DNA of 64,000 bases from Citrobacter sp. Cu233 (GTDB lineage Bacteria; Pseudomonadota; Gammaproteobacteria; Enterobacterales; Enterobacteriaceae): contig NZ_JAOWIF010000028.1 of the NCBI RefSeq assembly GCF_030332225.1, positions 372,001 to 436,000 on the forward strand. Direction: 5' to 3'. The position numbers and the translations under genes are program-made. Under the pieces are notes generated by a model. It searched no databases. It was not told the DNA's origin and saw only the letters and a list, made by a program, of their open reading frames with translations. Positions within the stretch are counted from its first letter, which is position 1; each line of letters begins with the position of its first letter. This document shows, piece by piece, positions 45,040-55,050 of the stretch.

Positions 45040-45046
45040 ATGCCAT

Positions 45047-46174
45047 TTATCGTCGACTAAGCAGCGTCAACACTTCGTAGTGTGCAGTGTGCGGAAACAT
45101 ATCGAAAAGCTGGACGCGTTCAATGTGATACTCTGGCAACTCGCGAATATCCTTCGCCATGGTTTGCGCATTACAGCTGGAATAAACAATAAAACGTGGC
45201 GCCATTTGGGAAAGAAAATCGCACAGCGGTTTGCCAATACCCCGACGCGGTGGGTTTACCAGCACCAGGTCCGGCACTTTGCCCTGAGCAGTAGCAAACT
45301 GGGTTGAATCCAGCGCCTGAAAATGCAGATTCTGCAACCCAAGCTCCTGTGCCGACTGTTTCGCGCAGGCGATCGCCTCTGGCGCGATTTCAATTCCTGT
45401 CAGTTTCATCTGCGGCGTGGCGCAGTGCAGACCAAATCCACCCACACCGCAAAACAGATCCCACATGTGATTAACAGGCAGTTGACGCACCCAGTCGCGG
45501 GCGGTGGCATATAAGCGTCCTGCCACGACCGGGTTAGTCTGGAAAAAGCTTTGTGGACGGATCCACAGCGGTACATCGTTAAAACGTTCGGCCAGTGCCT
45601 GCTGTTCGGTCAGGAAGATTTCTGTCTCCCCTTCCATGATGGCCATATGCACAGGCTGGATATTGACGCTAATGACTTTTAACTGCGGTAACTGTGCCTG
45701 CAGCCACGGTAGCGCTGTGCGCAGCTGTGCCAATTTCGCGTCAGAACGTAAAACAAAACGCAGCATCATGCCACCGTCAAACTGGCTTTCCGTTAACAGC
45801 AGATATTTAAGCTCACCCCGTTTACGTGCCACGTTGTAAGGCGTAAGCCCCGCGCGGGCAATAAACGGCTTTAGCACGGTAAATATTGGTGCAAAAGAAG
45901 CGGGATACAGCGGACAATCGCACAAATCTTCAGGTGTACCGTCGCGATGCAGCATGCCCAGCAACGGTTTTTCCACGCTACCGCTGACCACCATTTTGGC
46001 TTTATTTCGAAACGCGTTTTCCGCACCACCGATCGGCGCACGCCATTCCCCGACCGAAAAATCGGCCAGCAGATGCTGGAGATCGGCTGTTTTTGCAGAG
46101 AGTTGTTCGGCGATGGGCTGCGTTATCCACTGACAAGAGCGGCAGCGTTCGGCGTCATAAAGTGCGCACTGCAT
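45047..46174 (-). CDS. rlmC: 23S rRNA (uracil-747-C5)-methyltransferase RlmC
   Basis: 375 codons, the E. coli length. N-terminal cysteines C3, C11 and C14 with the later CDCPLYP supply an iron-sulfur cluster. The SAM-binding region ([12 protein letters not shown]), [10 protein letters not shown] and the nucleophile-bearing YSSCNAQTM follow. It methylates U747 of 23S rRNA. In E. coli the neighbour on its downstream side is artJ; here it is the serW-derived repeat, marking a break in gene order. Confidence 0.97.
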   Translation of the reverse strand: MQCALYDAERCRSCQWITQPIAEQLSAKTADLQHLLADFSVGEWRAPIGGAENAFRNKAKMVVSGSVEKPLLGMLHRDGTPEDLCDCPLYPASFAPIFTVLKPFIARAGLTPYNVARKRGELKYLLLTESQFDGGMMLRFVLRSDAKLAQLRTALPWLQAQLPQLKVISVNIQPVHMAIMEGETEIFLTEQQALAERFNDVPLWIRPQSFFQTNPVVAGRLYATARDWVRQLPVNHMWDLFCGVGGFGLHCATPQMKLTGIEIAPEAIACAKQSAQELGLQNLHFQALDSTQFATAQGKVPDLVLVNPPRRGIGKPLCDFLSQMAPRFIVYSSCNAQTMAKDIRELPEYHIERVQLFDMFPHTAHYEVLTLLSRR

Positions 46175-46215
46175 ACAAAAACCTACAAATTAACCGGGGG
46201 CCAAGATTATACACA

Positions 46216-46704
46216 TTATTGCAAACGGAAGAACCGCCTGCTGGACGCAGGAACAAACAGCAGTAGCAACACCAGCATATCCGGCAATTTTTGCATCACC
46301 AGCGTATGCAGGATTTCACGTCTGGACTCCCCCGCAATACTGAACAGTTCCGGATATCCGTAGCCCAGCGAAGCCGCCCACAGATAGACGCTGGCGATAA
46401 TCTGGGTCAGCAGGTAGATCCAGCGAGCCCAGTTCCGTCCTTTGACCAGCGAAAATGCGCAGAAAATTTCGATAAACAGCAGCACCAGACTGCCCAGAAA
46501 TACCAGCGTCAAATTCCAGGTCTGCACACTGCGATGAATAAACTCACTGGTTCCACGAAACCCAAGCGTATTAAAAATCATCAACAGATCGAGACAGCGG
46601 ATCATAATGATAGCCAGCGCCGCCACCTGCACCAAAGCAGGGACGTTTAAGCGAGCATGTGATGTGGATGATTTCTTAAAAAATCCCAACGCGTCGTCTT
46701 CCAT
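46216..46704 (-). CDS. ybjO: Inner-membrane protein YbjO (DUF2593)
   Basis: 162 codons from the ATG at 46704 (MEDDALGFFKKSSTSHARLN), the E. coli length; frames further upstream run into potI. Four hydrophobic helices. Function unknown. It lies between potI and rlmC on the same strand, 59 bp from potI. Confidence 0.93.
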   Translation of the reverse strand: MEDDALGFFKKSSTSHARLNVPALVQVAALAIIMIRCLDLLMIFNTLGFRGTSEFIHRSVQTWNLTLVFLGSLVLLFIEIFCAFSLVKGRNWARWIYLLTQIIASVYLWAASLGYGYPELFSIAGESRREILHTLVMQKLPDMLVLLLLFVPASSRRFFRLQ

Positions 46705-46763
46705 GAAAACGGCGCAACCACCACAGCTGCGCCGTATAGACAGATTGGCAGATTTTAGTTTTT

Positions 46764-47609
46764 TCAGCCGCGTCTTGCACGTTGGATATCGCGTATCCGT
46801 TGTTTTTCTGTTCGCGCCATCAGATACCACGCGATAAATCCGATAATTCCTACCACGCCAAGGATCAGCGTCGCCAGTGCGTTGATCTCTGGGTTAACCC
46901 CCATACGTACGCTGGAGAACACCAGCATTGGCAAGGTTGTCGCCCCAGGACCAGAGACAAAGCTGGCGATAACCAAATCATCCAGCGATAGCGTAAAGGC
47001 CAGTAACCAACCGGAAATGACCGCCGGCATAATCATCGGCAGCGTAATGACGAAAAACACCTTCAGCGGCGTCGCGCCGAGATCCATCGCCGCTTCCTCA
47101 ATAGAGTGATCCAGTTCGCGCAGACGCGACGAAATCACTACCGCGACATAAGCGGTACAGAAGGTGACGTGCGCAAGCCAGATAGTCAGCATACCGCGAT
47201 CGGCTGGCCAGCCAATCGCATGTCCGAGGGCCACAAACAGCAACAACAATGATAAACCCGTAATGACATCCGGCATAACCAGCGGCGCGGTGATCATAAA
47301 GGCAAAACCGTTTGAACCACGAAAACGGCCAAAACGAACCATCACTACGGCAGCAATCGTACCAAGAATGGCTGCCATCGTCGCAGCACAGGCAGCAATC
47401 GTTAAACTCATGCCGACGGCACTCATCATTGCAGTATCGTGGAAAAGTTCACCGTACCAGCGTGTTGACCAACCCGCCCACACCGTCACCAGCCTGGAGC
47501 TGTTGAACGAATAGATAACTAACATCAGCATGGGAGCGTACAGGAACGTAAACCCCACGACCAGGATAAAGGTCCGCCACGGCGAGCGAATGACCGGTAA
47601 GTTATTCAT
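46764..47609 (-). CDS. potI: Putrescine ABC transporter permease PotI
   Basis: 281 codons, the E. coli length. Six membrane helices with the EAA loop (EAAMDLGATPLKVFFVITLP), which couples to the ATPase PotG. Its ATG overlaps the potH stop by 4 bp. Last gene of potFGHI. Confidence 0.98.
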   Translation of the reverse strand: MNNLPVIRSPWRTFILVVGFTFLYAPMLMLVIYSFNSSRLVTVWAGWSTRWYGELFHDTAMMSAVGMSLTIAACAATMAAILGTIAAVVMVRFGRFRGSNGFAFMITAPLVMPDVITGLSLLLLFVALGHAIGWPADRGMLTIWLAHVTFCTAYVAVVISSRLRELDHSIEEAAMDLGATPLKVFFVITLPMIMPAVISGWLLAFTLSLDDLVIASFVSGPGATTLPMLVFSSVRMGVNPEINALATLILGVVGIIGFIAWYLMARTEKQRIRDIQRARRG

Positions 47610-48559
47610 CCGTGTTCCCCCACGCTTTTCTGCTGATATTTATGGAACCACATGATTGGCACAATCAGTAACAGCAACATGATGATGGCAACAGCAGACG
47701 CCACCGGCCAGTCACGGTTATTGAAAAACTCCTGCCATAGCACGCGGCCGATCATAATGCTGTCCGGCCCCCCAAGCAGTTCCGGAATAACAAATTCCCC
47801 TACTGCCGGGATAAACACCAGCATTGAACCGGCGATAATCCCGCCTTTGGTCAAAGGCACAATCACGCTAAAAAAGGTTTTCAACGGCCGTGCGCCCAGA
47901 TCCAATGCAGCCTCCACCAGCGAATAGTCAATGCGCGTCAGTGCGGTATAAATCGGCAGCACCATAAAGGGCAAATAGGCATAAACAATACCGATATAAA
48001 CCGCCAGGTTGGTATGCAGGATCGTCAATGGCTGATCGATAACGCCCAGCCACATCAGGAAGTTGTTCAGCACCCCGTTATTTTTCAGGATCCCCATCCA
48101 GGCATAGACGCGAATCAAGAAAGAGGTCCAGGAAGGCAGGATCACCAACAACAGCAAAATATTACGTGTAGAAGGTTTACTGTGTGCCACGGCCCACGCC
48201 AGTGGGTACCCCAACAGCAGACAGCAGATCGTCGAAATCCCCGCGACCTGCAAAGACTGCAGGTAAGCATCGAAATAGAGCGGGTCGTCCGTCAGTTGCA
48301 GGAAGTTACCTAAATTGAGCGTAATAGATAGCTGACCATCGGCCCATGCCACAAGGTCAGTGTACGGCGGTATCGCCCTGGCCATCTCGGACAGGCTTAT
48401 CTTGAAGACAATCAGAAACGGCAATAAAAACAGGAGAACCAGCCACACATACGGCAGCGCGATCACCAGCTTGCGACCATGTTTCATTTGCAGCCGCGAC
48501 ATATACAGCGTGAAACGGCTCGCTTTTTCGGCACGTGCCGGAGGTTCAAGTGTACTCAT
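47606..48559 (-). CDS. potH: Putrescine ABC transporter permease PotH
   Basis: 317 codons, the E. coli length. A cytoplasmic N-terminus then six helices, with the EAA loop EAALDLGARPLKTFFSVIVP. Forms the membrane channel with PotI. It starts 9 bp after potG and overlaps potI by 4 bp, so the genes are translationally coupled. Confidence 0.98.
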   Translation of the reverse strand: MSTLEPPARAEKASRFTLYMSRLQMKHGRKLVIALPYVWLVLLFLLPFLIVFKISLSEMARAIPPYTDLVAWADGQLSITLNLGNFLQLTDDPLYFDAYLQSLQVAGISTICCLLLGYPLAWAVAHSKPSTRNILLLLVILPSWTSFLIRVYAWMGILKNNGVLNNFLMWLGVIDQPLTILHTNLAVYIGIVYAYLPFMVLPIYTALTRIDYSLVEAALDLGARPLKTFFSVIVPLTKGGIIAGSMLVFIPAVGEFVIPELLGGPDSIMIGRVLWQEFFNNRDWPVASAVAIIMLLLLIVPIMWFHKYQQKSVGEHG

Positions 48560-48568
48560 CTTTACTCC

Positions 48569-49702
48569 TTAAACCGTCAACACCACACAGCTGTCCGCAT
48601 CCCAACACAAACGTACCTCGTCACCCCAGGTCGGTAGCCCCTTACGATAGCGATGTTCGTTTTGCAGCTGGGCACTCAACATCTGGCCGCTTTTTAAACG
48701 CACGTGATACACAGACAAATCACCCAGGTAGGCAATATGCACCACCTCGCCCACCGCAAAGTTATAGCCATCCGGCGGAGGGGCATCACAGAGCATGATT
48801 TTTTCCGGACGAAGCGCGACATACACCGGTACGTTATCGACAATGGAAGTATCAGCATCCACTTTTAGCGGATGCACCAGCCCCGGAGAATCAATCACCA
48901 GACCGTCCTCCTGACGCTCCTTTAGCAGCCCTTCAAAAACGTTTACCGAACCGATAAATTCAGCGCTGTAGCGGGTGGTCGGGTGCTCGTAGATCTCTTC
49001 CGGCTCGCCAATCTGCACAAATTTTCCGCGGTTCATGATGGCTATACGACCCGCCATGGTCATGGCTTCTTCCTGGTCGTGCGTCACCATCACGCAGGTC
49101 ACCCCTACACGCTCAAGGATATCAACCACTTCCAGCTGCATGCGGTCACGCAGTTTTTTATCCAAAGCGCCCATCGGTTCATCCAGTAACAGCAGCTTAG
49201 GGCGTTTGGCCAGGCTCCGGGCCAGTGCCACACGTTGACGCTGACCGCCTGAAAGCTGATGTGGCTTACGCTTGGCGAACTCCTGCATGTGCACCAGTCC
49301 GAGCATCTCATTCACCCGGCTAGCGATTTCCGCTTTCGGCAGCTTGTCCTGTTTGAGTCCAAAGGCAATATTCTGTTCCACCGTCATATGTGGAAACAGA
49401 GCATAGGACTGAAACATCATATTAATGGGACGCAGATAAGGTGGAACGTGCGCCAGATCGACACCGTCCAGCATGATTTGCCCAGTGGTTGGCAGCTCAA
49501 ACCCCGCCAGCATGCGCAGCAGGGTTGATTTACCACAACCAGACGCACCAAGCAGGGCAAATATTTCGCCTTTGTAGATAGTGAGGTTGACGTCATCGAC
49601 GGCATGCTGACCGTCAAATGACTTCGTCAGGTTGCGAATTTCAAGCAGCGGGGTCAGCGCCTTACGGATTTTCGCTTGTGGGCGTGGGGTTGCATCATTC
49701 AC
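48569..49702 (-). CDS. potG: Putrescine ABC transporter ATPase PotG
   Basis: 377 codons, the E. coli length. Walker A GASGCGKST, signature LSGGQRQRV, Walker B LLLLDEP, then a C-terminal TOBE regulatory domain. It powers putrescine import. It is separated from potF by 139 bp containing a hairpin, consistent with higher expression of the binding protein than of the ATPase. Confidence 0.98.
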   Translation of the reverse strand: MNDATPRPQAKIRKALTPLLEIRNLTKSFDGQHAVDDVNLTIYKGEIFALLGASGCGKSTLLRMLAGFELPTTGQIMLDGVDLAHVPPYLRPINMMFQSYALFPHMTVEQNIAFGLKQDKLPKAEIASRVNEMLGLVHMQEFAKRKPHQLSGGQRQRVALARSLAKRPKLLLLDEPMGALDKKLRDRMQLEVVDILERVGVTCVMVTHDQEEAMTMAGRIAIMNRGKFVQIGEPEEIYEHPTTRYSAEFIGSVNVFEGLLKERQEDGLVIDSPGLVHPLKVDADTSIVDNVPVYVALRPEKIMLCDAPPPDGYNFAVGEVVHIAYLGDLSVYHVRLKSGQMLSAQLQNEHRYRKGLPTWGDEVRLCWDADSCVVLTV

Positions 49703-49743
49703 TTAAGTGCTCTCCGGCATAAAACAAAGAAACGGTGCAAATA

Positions 49744-49762
49744 ACGCACCTTATTGGTGCGT
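49744..49762 (-). terminator. Intercistronic hairpin between potF and potG
   Basis: ACGCACC and GGTGCGT form a 7-bp stem around a 5-nt loop, followed on the minus strand by TATTT. It could partly end transcription or protect the potF message. Confidence 0.4.
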
Positions 49763-49841
49763 ATTGCCGGGTTTTGTGTGTTCGGGATCGCGACATCCCC
49801 GGCAGGCACAAGCACCGCCGGGTCGTGTCCAGAACATCGGG

Positions 49842-50954
49842 TTATTTCCCGCTTTTCACCTTCGTCCAGGCACGGGTACGTACACGATCGATCTTCGGAT
49901 CCTGAACTTTCAGTGTGAACAGTTTGGCGCGCACGTCCGCTGGCGGATAGATACCTGGGTTATCACGAACTTCCGGGCTGACAAGCGCCGTCGCTTCTTT
50001 GTTAGCATTGGCGTAGAACACGTGATCGGAAATATGTGCAATCACATCAGGGCGCAGCAAGTAATTGAGGAACTGGTAGGCTTCGTCTTTGTTTTTCGCA
50101 TCTGCAGGCATCGCGAACACATCAAAGAACGCCATCGCCCCCTCTTTTGGAATAGAGAAGGAGATATTGACGCCATTTTTCGCTTCTTTCGCGCGGTTTG
50201 CGGCCTGCCATACATCCCCTGCCCAACCAATTGCGACACAGGTATCACCATTTGCCAGATCGTTAATGTATTGCGAGGAGTGGAAATAACGGATATTCGG
50301 ACGCAGTTTCAACAGCAAATCGGTTGCCGGCCCGGTGTAATCATCCGCTTTCGTGCTGTTTGGATCTTTACCCAAATAATTCAGCACGGTAGCAAACACT
50401 TCTTCAGGCGCATCGAGGAAAGAGACACCGCAGCTTTTGAGTTTTTCCAGATTCTCCGGTTTCAGGATCAAATCCCAACTGTTAACCGGAGCATCCGCAC
50501 CCAGCACCGCTTTGACTTTATCCACGTTGTAGCCAATACCGGTGGTTGCCCACATATACGGCATAGCAAACTTATTGTCGGGATCGTGTTTACCCACCAG
50601 TTTCAGCAGTTCAGGATCGAGGTTTTTCCAGCCAGGCAGTTTGCTCTTATCCAGGGGCTGGAATACACCCGCGGTCAGTTGCCGTTCGAGGAAGCTGGCT
50701 GACGGGACAACGAGGTCAAAACCGGTGCTGCCAGCCATTAGCTTACCTTCCAGCACCTCATTGGAGTCAAATACATCATAAATGACTTTAATGCCGGTCT
50801 CTTTCTCAAAATTAGCCACCGTGTCCGGAGCAATATAGTCAGACCAGTTATAAATATGCAGTGTTTTTTGTTCAGCAGCGAGCGTGCCGGCAGAGAGGGT
50901 CATCAGAGCACCTGCAACCAGGCCTGATAACCATTTTTTATTTAAGGCGGTCAT
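49842..50954 (-). CDS. potF: Putrescine-binding periplasmic protein PotF
   Basis: 370 codons, the E. coli length. A signal peptide (residues 1-26, ending GTLAA) leads a two-lobed periplasmic binding protein (LHIYNWSDYIAPDTV) of the polyamine group. It delivers putrescine to PotGHI. AAGGAAAGAG precedes the ATG. First gene of the operon; a 7-bp inverted repeat lies in its leader. Confidence 0.98.
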   Translation of the reverse strand: MTALNKKWLSGLVAGALMTLSAGTLAAEQKTLHIYNWSDYIAPDTVANFEKETGIKVIYDVFDSNEVLEGKLMAGSTGFDLVVPSASFLERQLTAGVFQPLDKSKLPGWKNLDPELLKLVGKHDPDNKFAMPYMWATTGIGYNVDKVKAVLGADAPVNSWDLILKPENLEKLKSCGVSFLDAPEEVFATVLNYLGKDPNSTKADDYTGPATDLLLKLRPNIRYFHSSQYINDLANGDTCVAIGWAGDVWQAANRAKEAKNGVNISFSIPKEGAMAFFDVFAMPADAKNKDEAYQFLNYLLRPDVIAHISDHVFYANANKEATALVSPEVRDNPGIYPPADVRAKLFTLKVQDPKIDRVRTRAWTKVKSGK

Positions 50955-51384
50955 AATCTCTTTCCTTCTGAAAGTTCGTTAACAAACGAACAAAAAAGTC
51001 ACACTCTAATGATATGCAAGAACCGTGCATATTATTTCATGCGGCATCAATGAAAGAGAGGTCTCTCTCCCCGCCGCTATTGCTCGCTGATATCCGCTGA
51101 CTCATTCAACATGCATACAGCTACAGATAGCTCATAATGGGCAAATTGAACGGTGACGTTTATAAGCCTTGCAAGAATAACTTTAGCCAGGATTTGTGGA
51201 TATAGCCCAGATAAAAAAACGTCTTTTATCAATTTTTTATGCAGGTTTTGTCTATGACGTAAAGCGGAAGGGGCAGAATCGAAGTGAATAACTCTTTAAG
51301 AAAAGGTTAAATGCAGAATAAAAACATGAAATATGCAACCGCTCTGGCAGCGGCTGCGCTATAGATACCCATATTCAGGAACTA
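50955..51384. promoter_or_regulatory. potF promoter region and potF/ybjN gap
   Basis: 430 bp without an established gene. GTTCGTT-AACA-AACGAAC at 50974-50991 is a perfect inverted repeat 20 bp upstream of potF and could be an operator or leader hairpin. At 51311-51364 a 17-codon plus-strand frame (MQNKNMKYATALAAAAL), preceded by AAAAGG, looks like the start of a signal peptide cut short by TAG; it may be a gene remnant or a small peptide. Confidence 0.45.
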
Positions 51385-51861
51385 TTAGTGGAGGAAATGA
51401 ACCTCTGCATTGCTGTTTTGTGCGTCTTCTTCGGCGTTAAACAACAACTGATGTGCCCCGGCTTCAAGGATCACCATCGATATCTGTTCCTCGCTCTGAC
51501 GCACAAAACATTCAAACTGTTCAAACGTCACACCCGGCATAACGGATAAAGACTGGCAAACCACCAGCTTTGGCAGATTATCATCCTGCATATCCAGAAA
51601 GGCTTTTACCGTCAGCGAGCTGGCATTGATAGCGGACAGATCGGCGGCCAGCGGTAGCAGCGCTGAAGGTCTGACTTCCGCCATCGCGGAAAACAGAATG
51701 ACGTTATCCACCAGATCAATTTTTGCATCAAAAATGCCGTCGAAGTTCTGCATGTGCGGTAGATGCAGCGCCTGACAGGTATCACATTCAAAAAAACTCA
51801 TGCCCAGGTCGTCGAGCCATTGACGCAACGTATCCAGAGTGGGAACGACCAGTGATGTCAT
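51385..51861 (-). CDS. ybjN: YbjN-family protein
   Basis: 158 codons, the E. coli length, starting MTSLVVPTLDTLRQWLDDLG. A soluble acidic protein with the fold of type III secretion chaperone-like proteins. In E. coli its overexpression affects motility and stress genes, but its biochemical role is not settled. It lies 90 bp beyond rimK on the same strand. Confidence 0.94.
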   Translation of the reverse strand: MTSLVVPTLDTLRQWLDDLGMSFFECDTCQALHLPHMQNFDGIFDAKIDLVDNVILFSAMAEVRPSALLPLAADLSAINASSLTVKAFLDMQDDNLPKLVVCQSLSVMPGVTFEQFECFVRQSEEQISMVILEAGAHQLLFNAEEDAQNSNAEVHFLH

Positions 51862-51951
51862 AATAATGTGCGACCTCTATTGATGAAAAAATTACCGGCA
51901 CAGCTTACGCAAAAAGACCGTGTCATACCACGATCGCTATCGATATTGCGT

Positions 51952-52854
51952 TTAGCCGCCGATTTTAAGACAAAATTCAGGAGTAGCATGACGCTCGATC
52001 CACTGGATCATTCGCGCAGCAATATCTATCCCAGTGGTTTTCTCCACGCCTTCCAGCCCTGGAGAGGCGTTGACCTCCATAACCAGCGGTCCGCGTTCTG
52101 CACGCAGGATGTCGACGCCAGCAACGTCAAGCCCCATCGTGCGGGCAGCTTTAAGCGCAATGCCCCTTTCCTGCGGCGTGATATTGGCAATAGTGGCAAC
52201 TCCCCCGCGATGCAAGTTAGAACGGAAATCGCCCTCTTTAGCCCGCCGCTCAATAGCCGCGACCACCTCATCACCCACGACGAAACAGCGAATATCTCGC
52301 CCCTTCGCCTCTTCGATATATTCCTGGACCAGAATATGGGCATTCAGACCACGAAATGCATCCACGACGCTCTCTGCGGCCTGGCGCGTTTCGGCCAATA
52401 CCACACCGATCCCTTGAGTCCCCTCCACCAGTTTCACCACCAGCGGCGCACCGCCGACCATATCAATCATATCGCTGGTATCATCCGGCGAGTGGGCTAT
52501 CCCGGTAATGGGCAGGTCAATTCCCTGTCGCGCTAACAGTTGTAACGAGCGCAGCTTATCGCGTGCGCGGGTAATCGCGACTGACTCATTCAGCGGGTAG
52601 CTACCCAGCATCTCAAACTGGCGTAATGCTGCCGTACCGTAGAAGGTAATGGCTGAGCCAATCCTTGGAATGACCGCGTCAAAATGGGGAAGCTGACGGC
52701 CTTTATAATGGATAGAAGACGCCGCTGGGCTAATGTTCATATAACAAGAAAGAGGATCGATAACTTCAACCAGGTGACCGCGTTGCATCGCCGCTTCACG
52801 CAGGCGCTTGCAAGAATAGAGCGTTCCATCCCGGGACAAAATGGCAATTTTCAC
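51952..52854 (-). CDS. rimK: Ribosomal protein S6 glutamate ligase RimK
   Basis: 300 codons from a GTG start at 52854 ([20 protein letters not shown]), the E. coli length; upstream frames overlap nfsA. ATP-grasp fold with [14 protein letters not shown] and the metal-binding [11 protein letters not shown]. It adds glutamates to the C-terminus of S6 and makes poly-alpha-glutamate. It lies 59 bp after nfsA. Confidence 0.97.
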   Translation of the reverse strand: MKIAILSRDGTLYSCKRLREAAMQRGHLVEVIDPLSCYMNISPAASSIHYKGRQLPHFDAVIPRIGSAITFYGTAALRQFEMLGSYPLNESVAITRARDKLRSLQLLARQGIDLPITGIAHSPDDTSDMIDMVGGAPLVVKLVEGTQGIGVVLAETRQAAESVVDAFRGLNAHILVQEYIEEAKGRDIRCFVVGDEVVAAIERRAKEGDFRSNLHRGGVATIANITPQERGIALKAARTMGLDVAGVDILRAERGPLVMEVNASPGLEGVEKTTGIDIAARMIQWIERHATPEFCLKIGG

Positions 52855-52913
52855 CCTGCACCTCTCTAAAAGACCTGGTAAAAGCTGGCGTATCATACAC
52901 TGGGTTAAACGCT

Positions 52914-53636
52914 TTAGCGCGTCGCCCATCCCTGTTTATGTAAATATTCCAGGATAAAGGGACGGCTTTCTTTAATGATGGTACGGCGAATATGATCGCT
53001 CCAGGTATCGCGACGCGTGTTGCTACCACGGGTCAGATAGTACTGCGCAAGCTGCTCATCATATTGCGACAATACATCCTGATCGAGCGGCTGGTACTGG
53101 TTTTCATGCACCACCAGTGTTGCTGGCAGCCGGGGCTTGATGTCCGGGTTATCCGCAGGCCAGCCGAGACACAGGCCAAACAGCGGCAAAACATGCTTTG
53201 GCAGCTTCAGTAATTCCGTTACCGGCTCAATATTGTTACGCAGGCCGCCAATGAACACACCGCCAAGCCCCAGTGATTCAGCCGCTGTCAGCGCATTTTG
53301 CGCCATCATCGCCGTATCAACCACGCCAAGCAATAATTGCTCCGCCAGCCCCAGTTGCGCATCGGGGCAAATTTGCAAATGGCGATTAAAATCAGCACAA
53401 AAAACCCAGAACTCGGCGGCCTGCGCGACGTGCTTTTGTCCACCCGATAATGTCACCAGGGACTCACGCAGATTTTGATCGGTAATACGAATTATCGTCG
53501 TGCACTGCAAAAAACTTGAGCTTGATGTCCCTTGAGCGGCAGCAATAATCGCCTCACGCTGTGCATCGGAAATACCTTCATCGGTGAAATGGCGAATGGA
53601 ACGGTGGCTACGAATTAAATCAATGGTTGGAGTCAT
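52914..53636 (-). CDS. nfsA: Oxygen-insensitive NADPH nitroreductase NfsA
   Basis: 240 codons from the ATG at 53636 ([20 protein letters not shown]), the E. coli length. FMN-binding SHRSIR at residues 10-15 and the Frp/NfsA-type fold. It reduces nitroaromatics and quinones by two-electron transfer. Its start overlaps the end of ybjC by 17 bp, as in E. coli, where the ybjC-nfsA-rimK-ybjN genes are reported to be controlled by SoxS/MarA. Confidence 0.97.
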   Translation of the reverse strand: MTPTIDLIRSHRSIRHFTDEGISDAQREAIIAAAQGTSSSSFLQCTTIIRITDQNLRESLVTLSGGQKHVAQAAEFWVFCADFNRHLQICPDAQLGLAEQLLLGVVDTAMMAQNALTAAESLGLGGVFIGGLRNNIEPVTELLKLPKHVLPLFGLCLGWPADNPDIKPRLPATLVVHENQYQPLDQDVLSQYDEQLAQYYLTRGSNTRRDTWSDHIRRTIIKESRPFILEYLHKQGWATR

Positions 53637-53910
53637 CTTTTTTTTCTCTGGCTGAATGGGAAGAAGCGTCGGGAGCACGCGACATCAGCTGCGGTGCCAA
53701 CAGCTGCGCAATGCGCAACATCAATACCACCGCGGCGGGAAGCATCAACAGTACACCCAGAAATATCATTACCACACAGGCCAATGGCCCGTTTAGCGGT
53801 GCGGGTAAAGTGAGATAATCGTTAAGCGACAACAGCGCCAGCGATAACAAAACCATCCCGATGATTTCCAGAATCAATACGCTTTTGGGTAACACGCCCA
53901 CTGTGCGCAT
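53620..53910 (-). CDS. ybjC: Inner-membrane protein YbjC (DUF1418)
   Basis: 96 codons, one more than E. coli. Two hydrophobic helices (about residues 9-28 and 43-70), then a charged C-terminus. Function unknown. First gene of the ybjC-nfsA-rimK-ybjN run, divergent from grxA across 192 bp. Confidence 0.9.
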   Translation of the reverse strand: MRTVGVLPKSVLILEIIGMVLLSLALLSLNDYLTLPAPLNGPLACVVMIFLGVLLMLPAAVVLMLRIAQLLAPQLMSRAPDASSHSAREKKDDSNH

Positions 53911-54102
53911 AGGTGCCTCCCGATAAATGGCGCTTAGTGTAAAACGTTCCGACAGCCCATGTTTAACAAAAATGCGGTTTGAAAGACGAAGGCATAGACT
54001 AAGGATATCAAAGCAACAGGCTGAACCTGCTTTCCATCCGTCACAAATCGCGGCATCATAACAACATTCGCCATCCGGCCTGATAAGTTCGAGGAGATAG
54101 AG

Positions 54103-54366
54103 ATGTTTGCCGTTATTTTTGGTCGCCCAGGGTGCCCGTATTGCGTGCGCGCAAAAGAATTAGCAGAAAAATTAAGCAATGAGCATGACGATTTTAACTT
54201 CCGCTACATTGATATCCATGCCGAAGGAATAACTAAAGCAGATCTGGAAAAAACGGTAGGTAAGCCAGTTGAGACCGTTCCGCAGATTTTCGTTGATCAA
54301 CAACACATCGGCGGCTGCACGGATTTTGAAGCGTGGGCAAAAGAGAATATGAATCTGTTCGCCTGA
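54103..54366 (+). CDS. grxA: Glutaredoxin 1
   Basis: 87 codons, two more than E. coli, starting MFAVIFGRPGCPYCVRAKEL. Active site CPYC at residues 11-14 and cis-Pro motif TVP at 58-60. It reduces ribonucleotide reductase and mixed disulfides with glutathione. Position 72, a glutathione-contacting tyrosine in E. coli Grx1, is a cysteine here (GGCTDF), giving a third cysteine. In E. coli grxA is induced by OxyR. Confidence 0.97.
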   Translation: MFAVIFGRPGCPYCVRAKELAEKLSNEHDDFNFRYIDIHAEGITKADLEKTVGKPVETVPQIFVDQQHIGGCTDFEAWAKENMNLFA

Positions 54367-54377
54367 TAGCTGTTTCT

Positions 54378-54412
54378 ACGCCCTCCGCTGGAGGGCGTCA
54401 TCAGTTTTTTTT
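54378..54412 (+). terminator. Terminator after grxA
   Basis: ACGCCCTC and GAGGGCGT pair around CGCTG, then CATCAG and T8. It overlaps the end of convergent ybjM. Confidence 0.85.
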
Positions 54413-54781
54413 CCGCCGCTGACGCTGGTTGAATAAACTACTGATAAATAAAAAACACAATGCGCCAAGCGCGCACCAAAACACTGCACTAAACAACCAT
54501 GCCAACTCTTGCCACAGCGAACGCGTCGGCATAAACACGAACCGCATCAGCAACAAGCAACACGGCGCTGCCAGTATTGCACCAAGAAGGGGTTTAAGCA
54601 CTTCCCGACGGTGGGAGAAAAAGCTTGCCACAGCGCCAGGCAGTATAAAAAATAACAACCCGACCTCAGGATGCCCAGCCGCTCTAAATGCGCCTTTGAT
54701 ATTCAGCGTTAATGAAAGACACACTACAATAAAGAGCACAAAGCAGCAGATCGCACCCGCCCAACTTTGCTTATGTTTCAA
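54401..54781 (-). CDS. ybjM: Inner-membrane protein YbjM
   Basis: 126 codons, one more than E. coli. Four hydrophobic helices, starting MKHKQSWAGAICCFVLFIVV and ending with a basic tail. Function unknown. It converges on grxA and diverges from ybjL. Confidence 0.93.
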   Translation of the reverse strand: MKHKQSWAGAICCFVLFIVVCLSLTLNIKGAFRAAGHPEVGLLFFILPGAVASFFSHRREVLKPLLGAILAAPCCLLLMRFVFMPTRSLWQELAWLFSAVFWCALGALCFLFISSLFNQRQRRKKN

Positions 54782-55050
54782 TCGTTCCTCCTGACACTCT
54801 CTCTATCGAACACTCTTTTCGCCCGCAGGCGTCCAGTCAGATAAAGTTACTCGGCATTCCATGCCAAAAACACACCCACACGATTCTTATAGCCGTTGAT
54901 ACGTAATGAGATTAAACTAGTCGCGTATATTGTCGTGCTGCATTATTTGGGGCTGTGTGCGATGCAGTCGCCCCTTAATTTCTGGCAAAAACATTAGCGT
55001 AAATTGCCATTTCTTTCAATAGCTTACTGGTAAACAAGAAGTTAGCCTCC

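Noticed and set aside
44553-45046. Minus-strand frames of 149-162 codons across serW and its repeats
   Set aside because: They are antisense to a tRNA and its terminators. Such repeat-derived frames are often annotated as hypothetical proteins but have no independent support.
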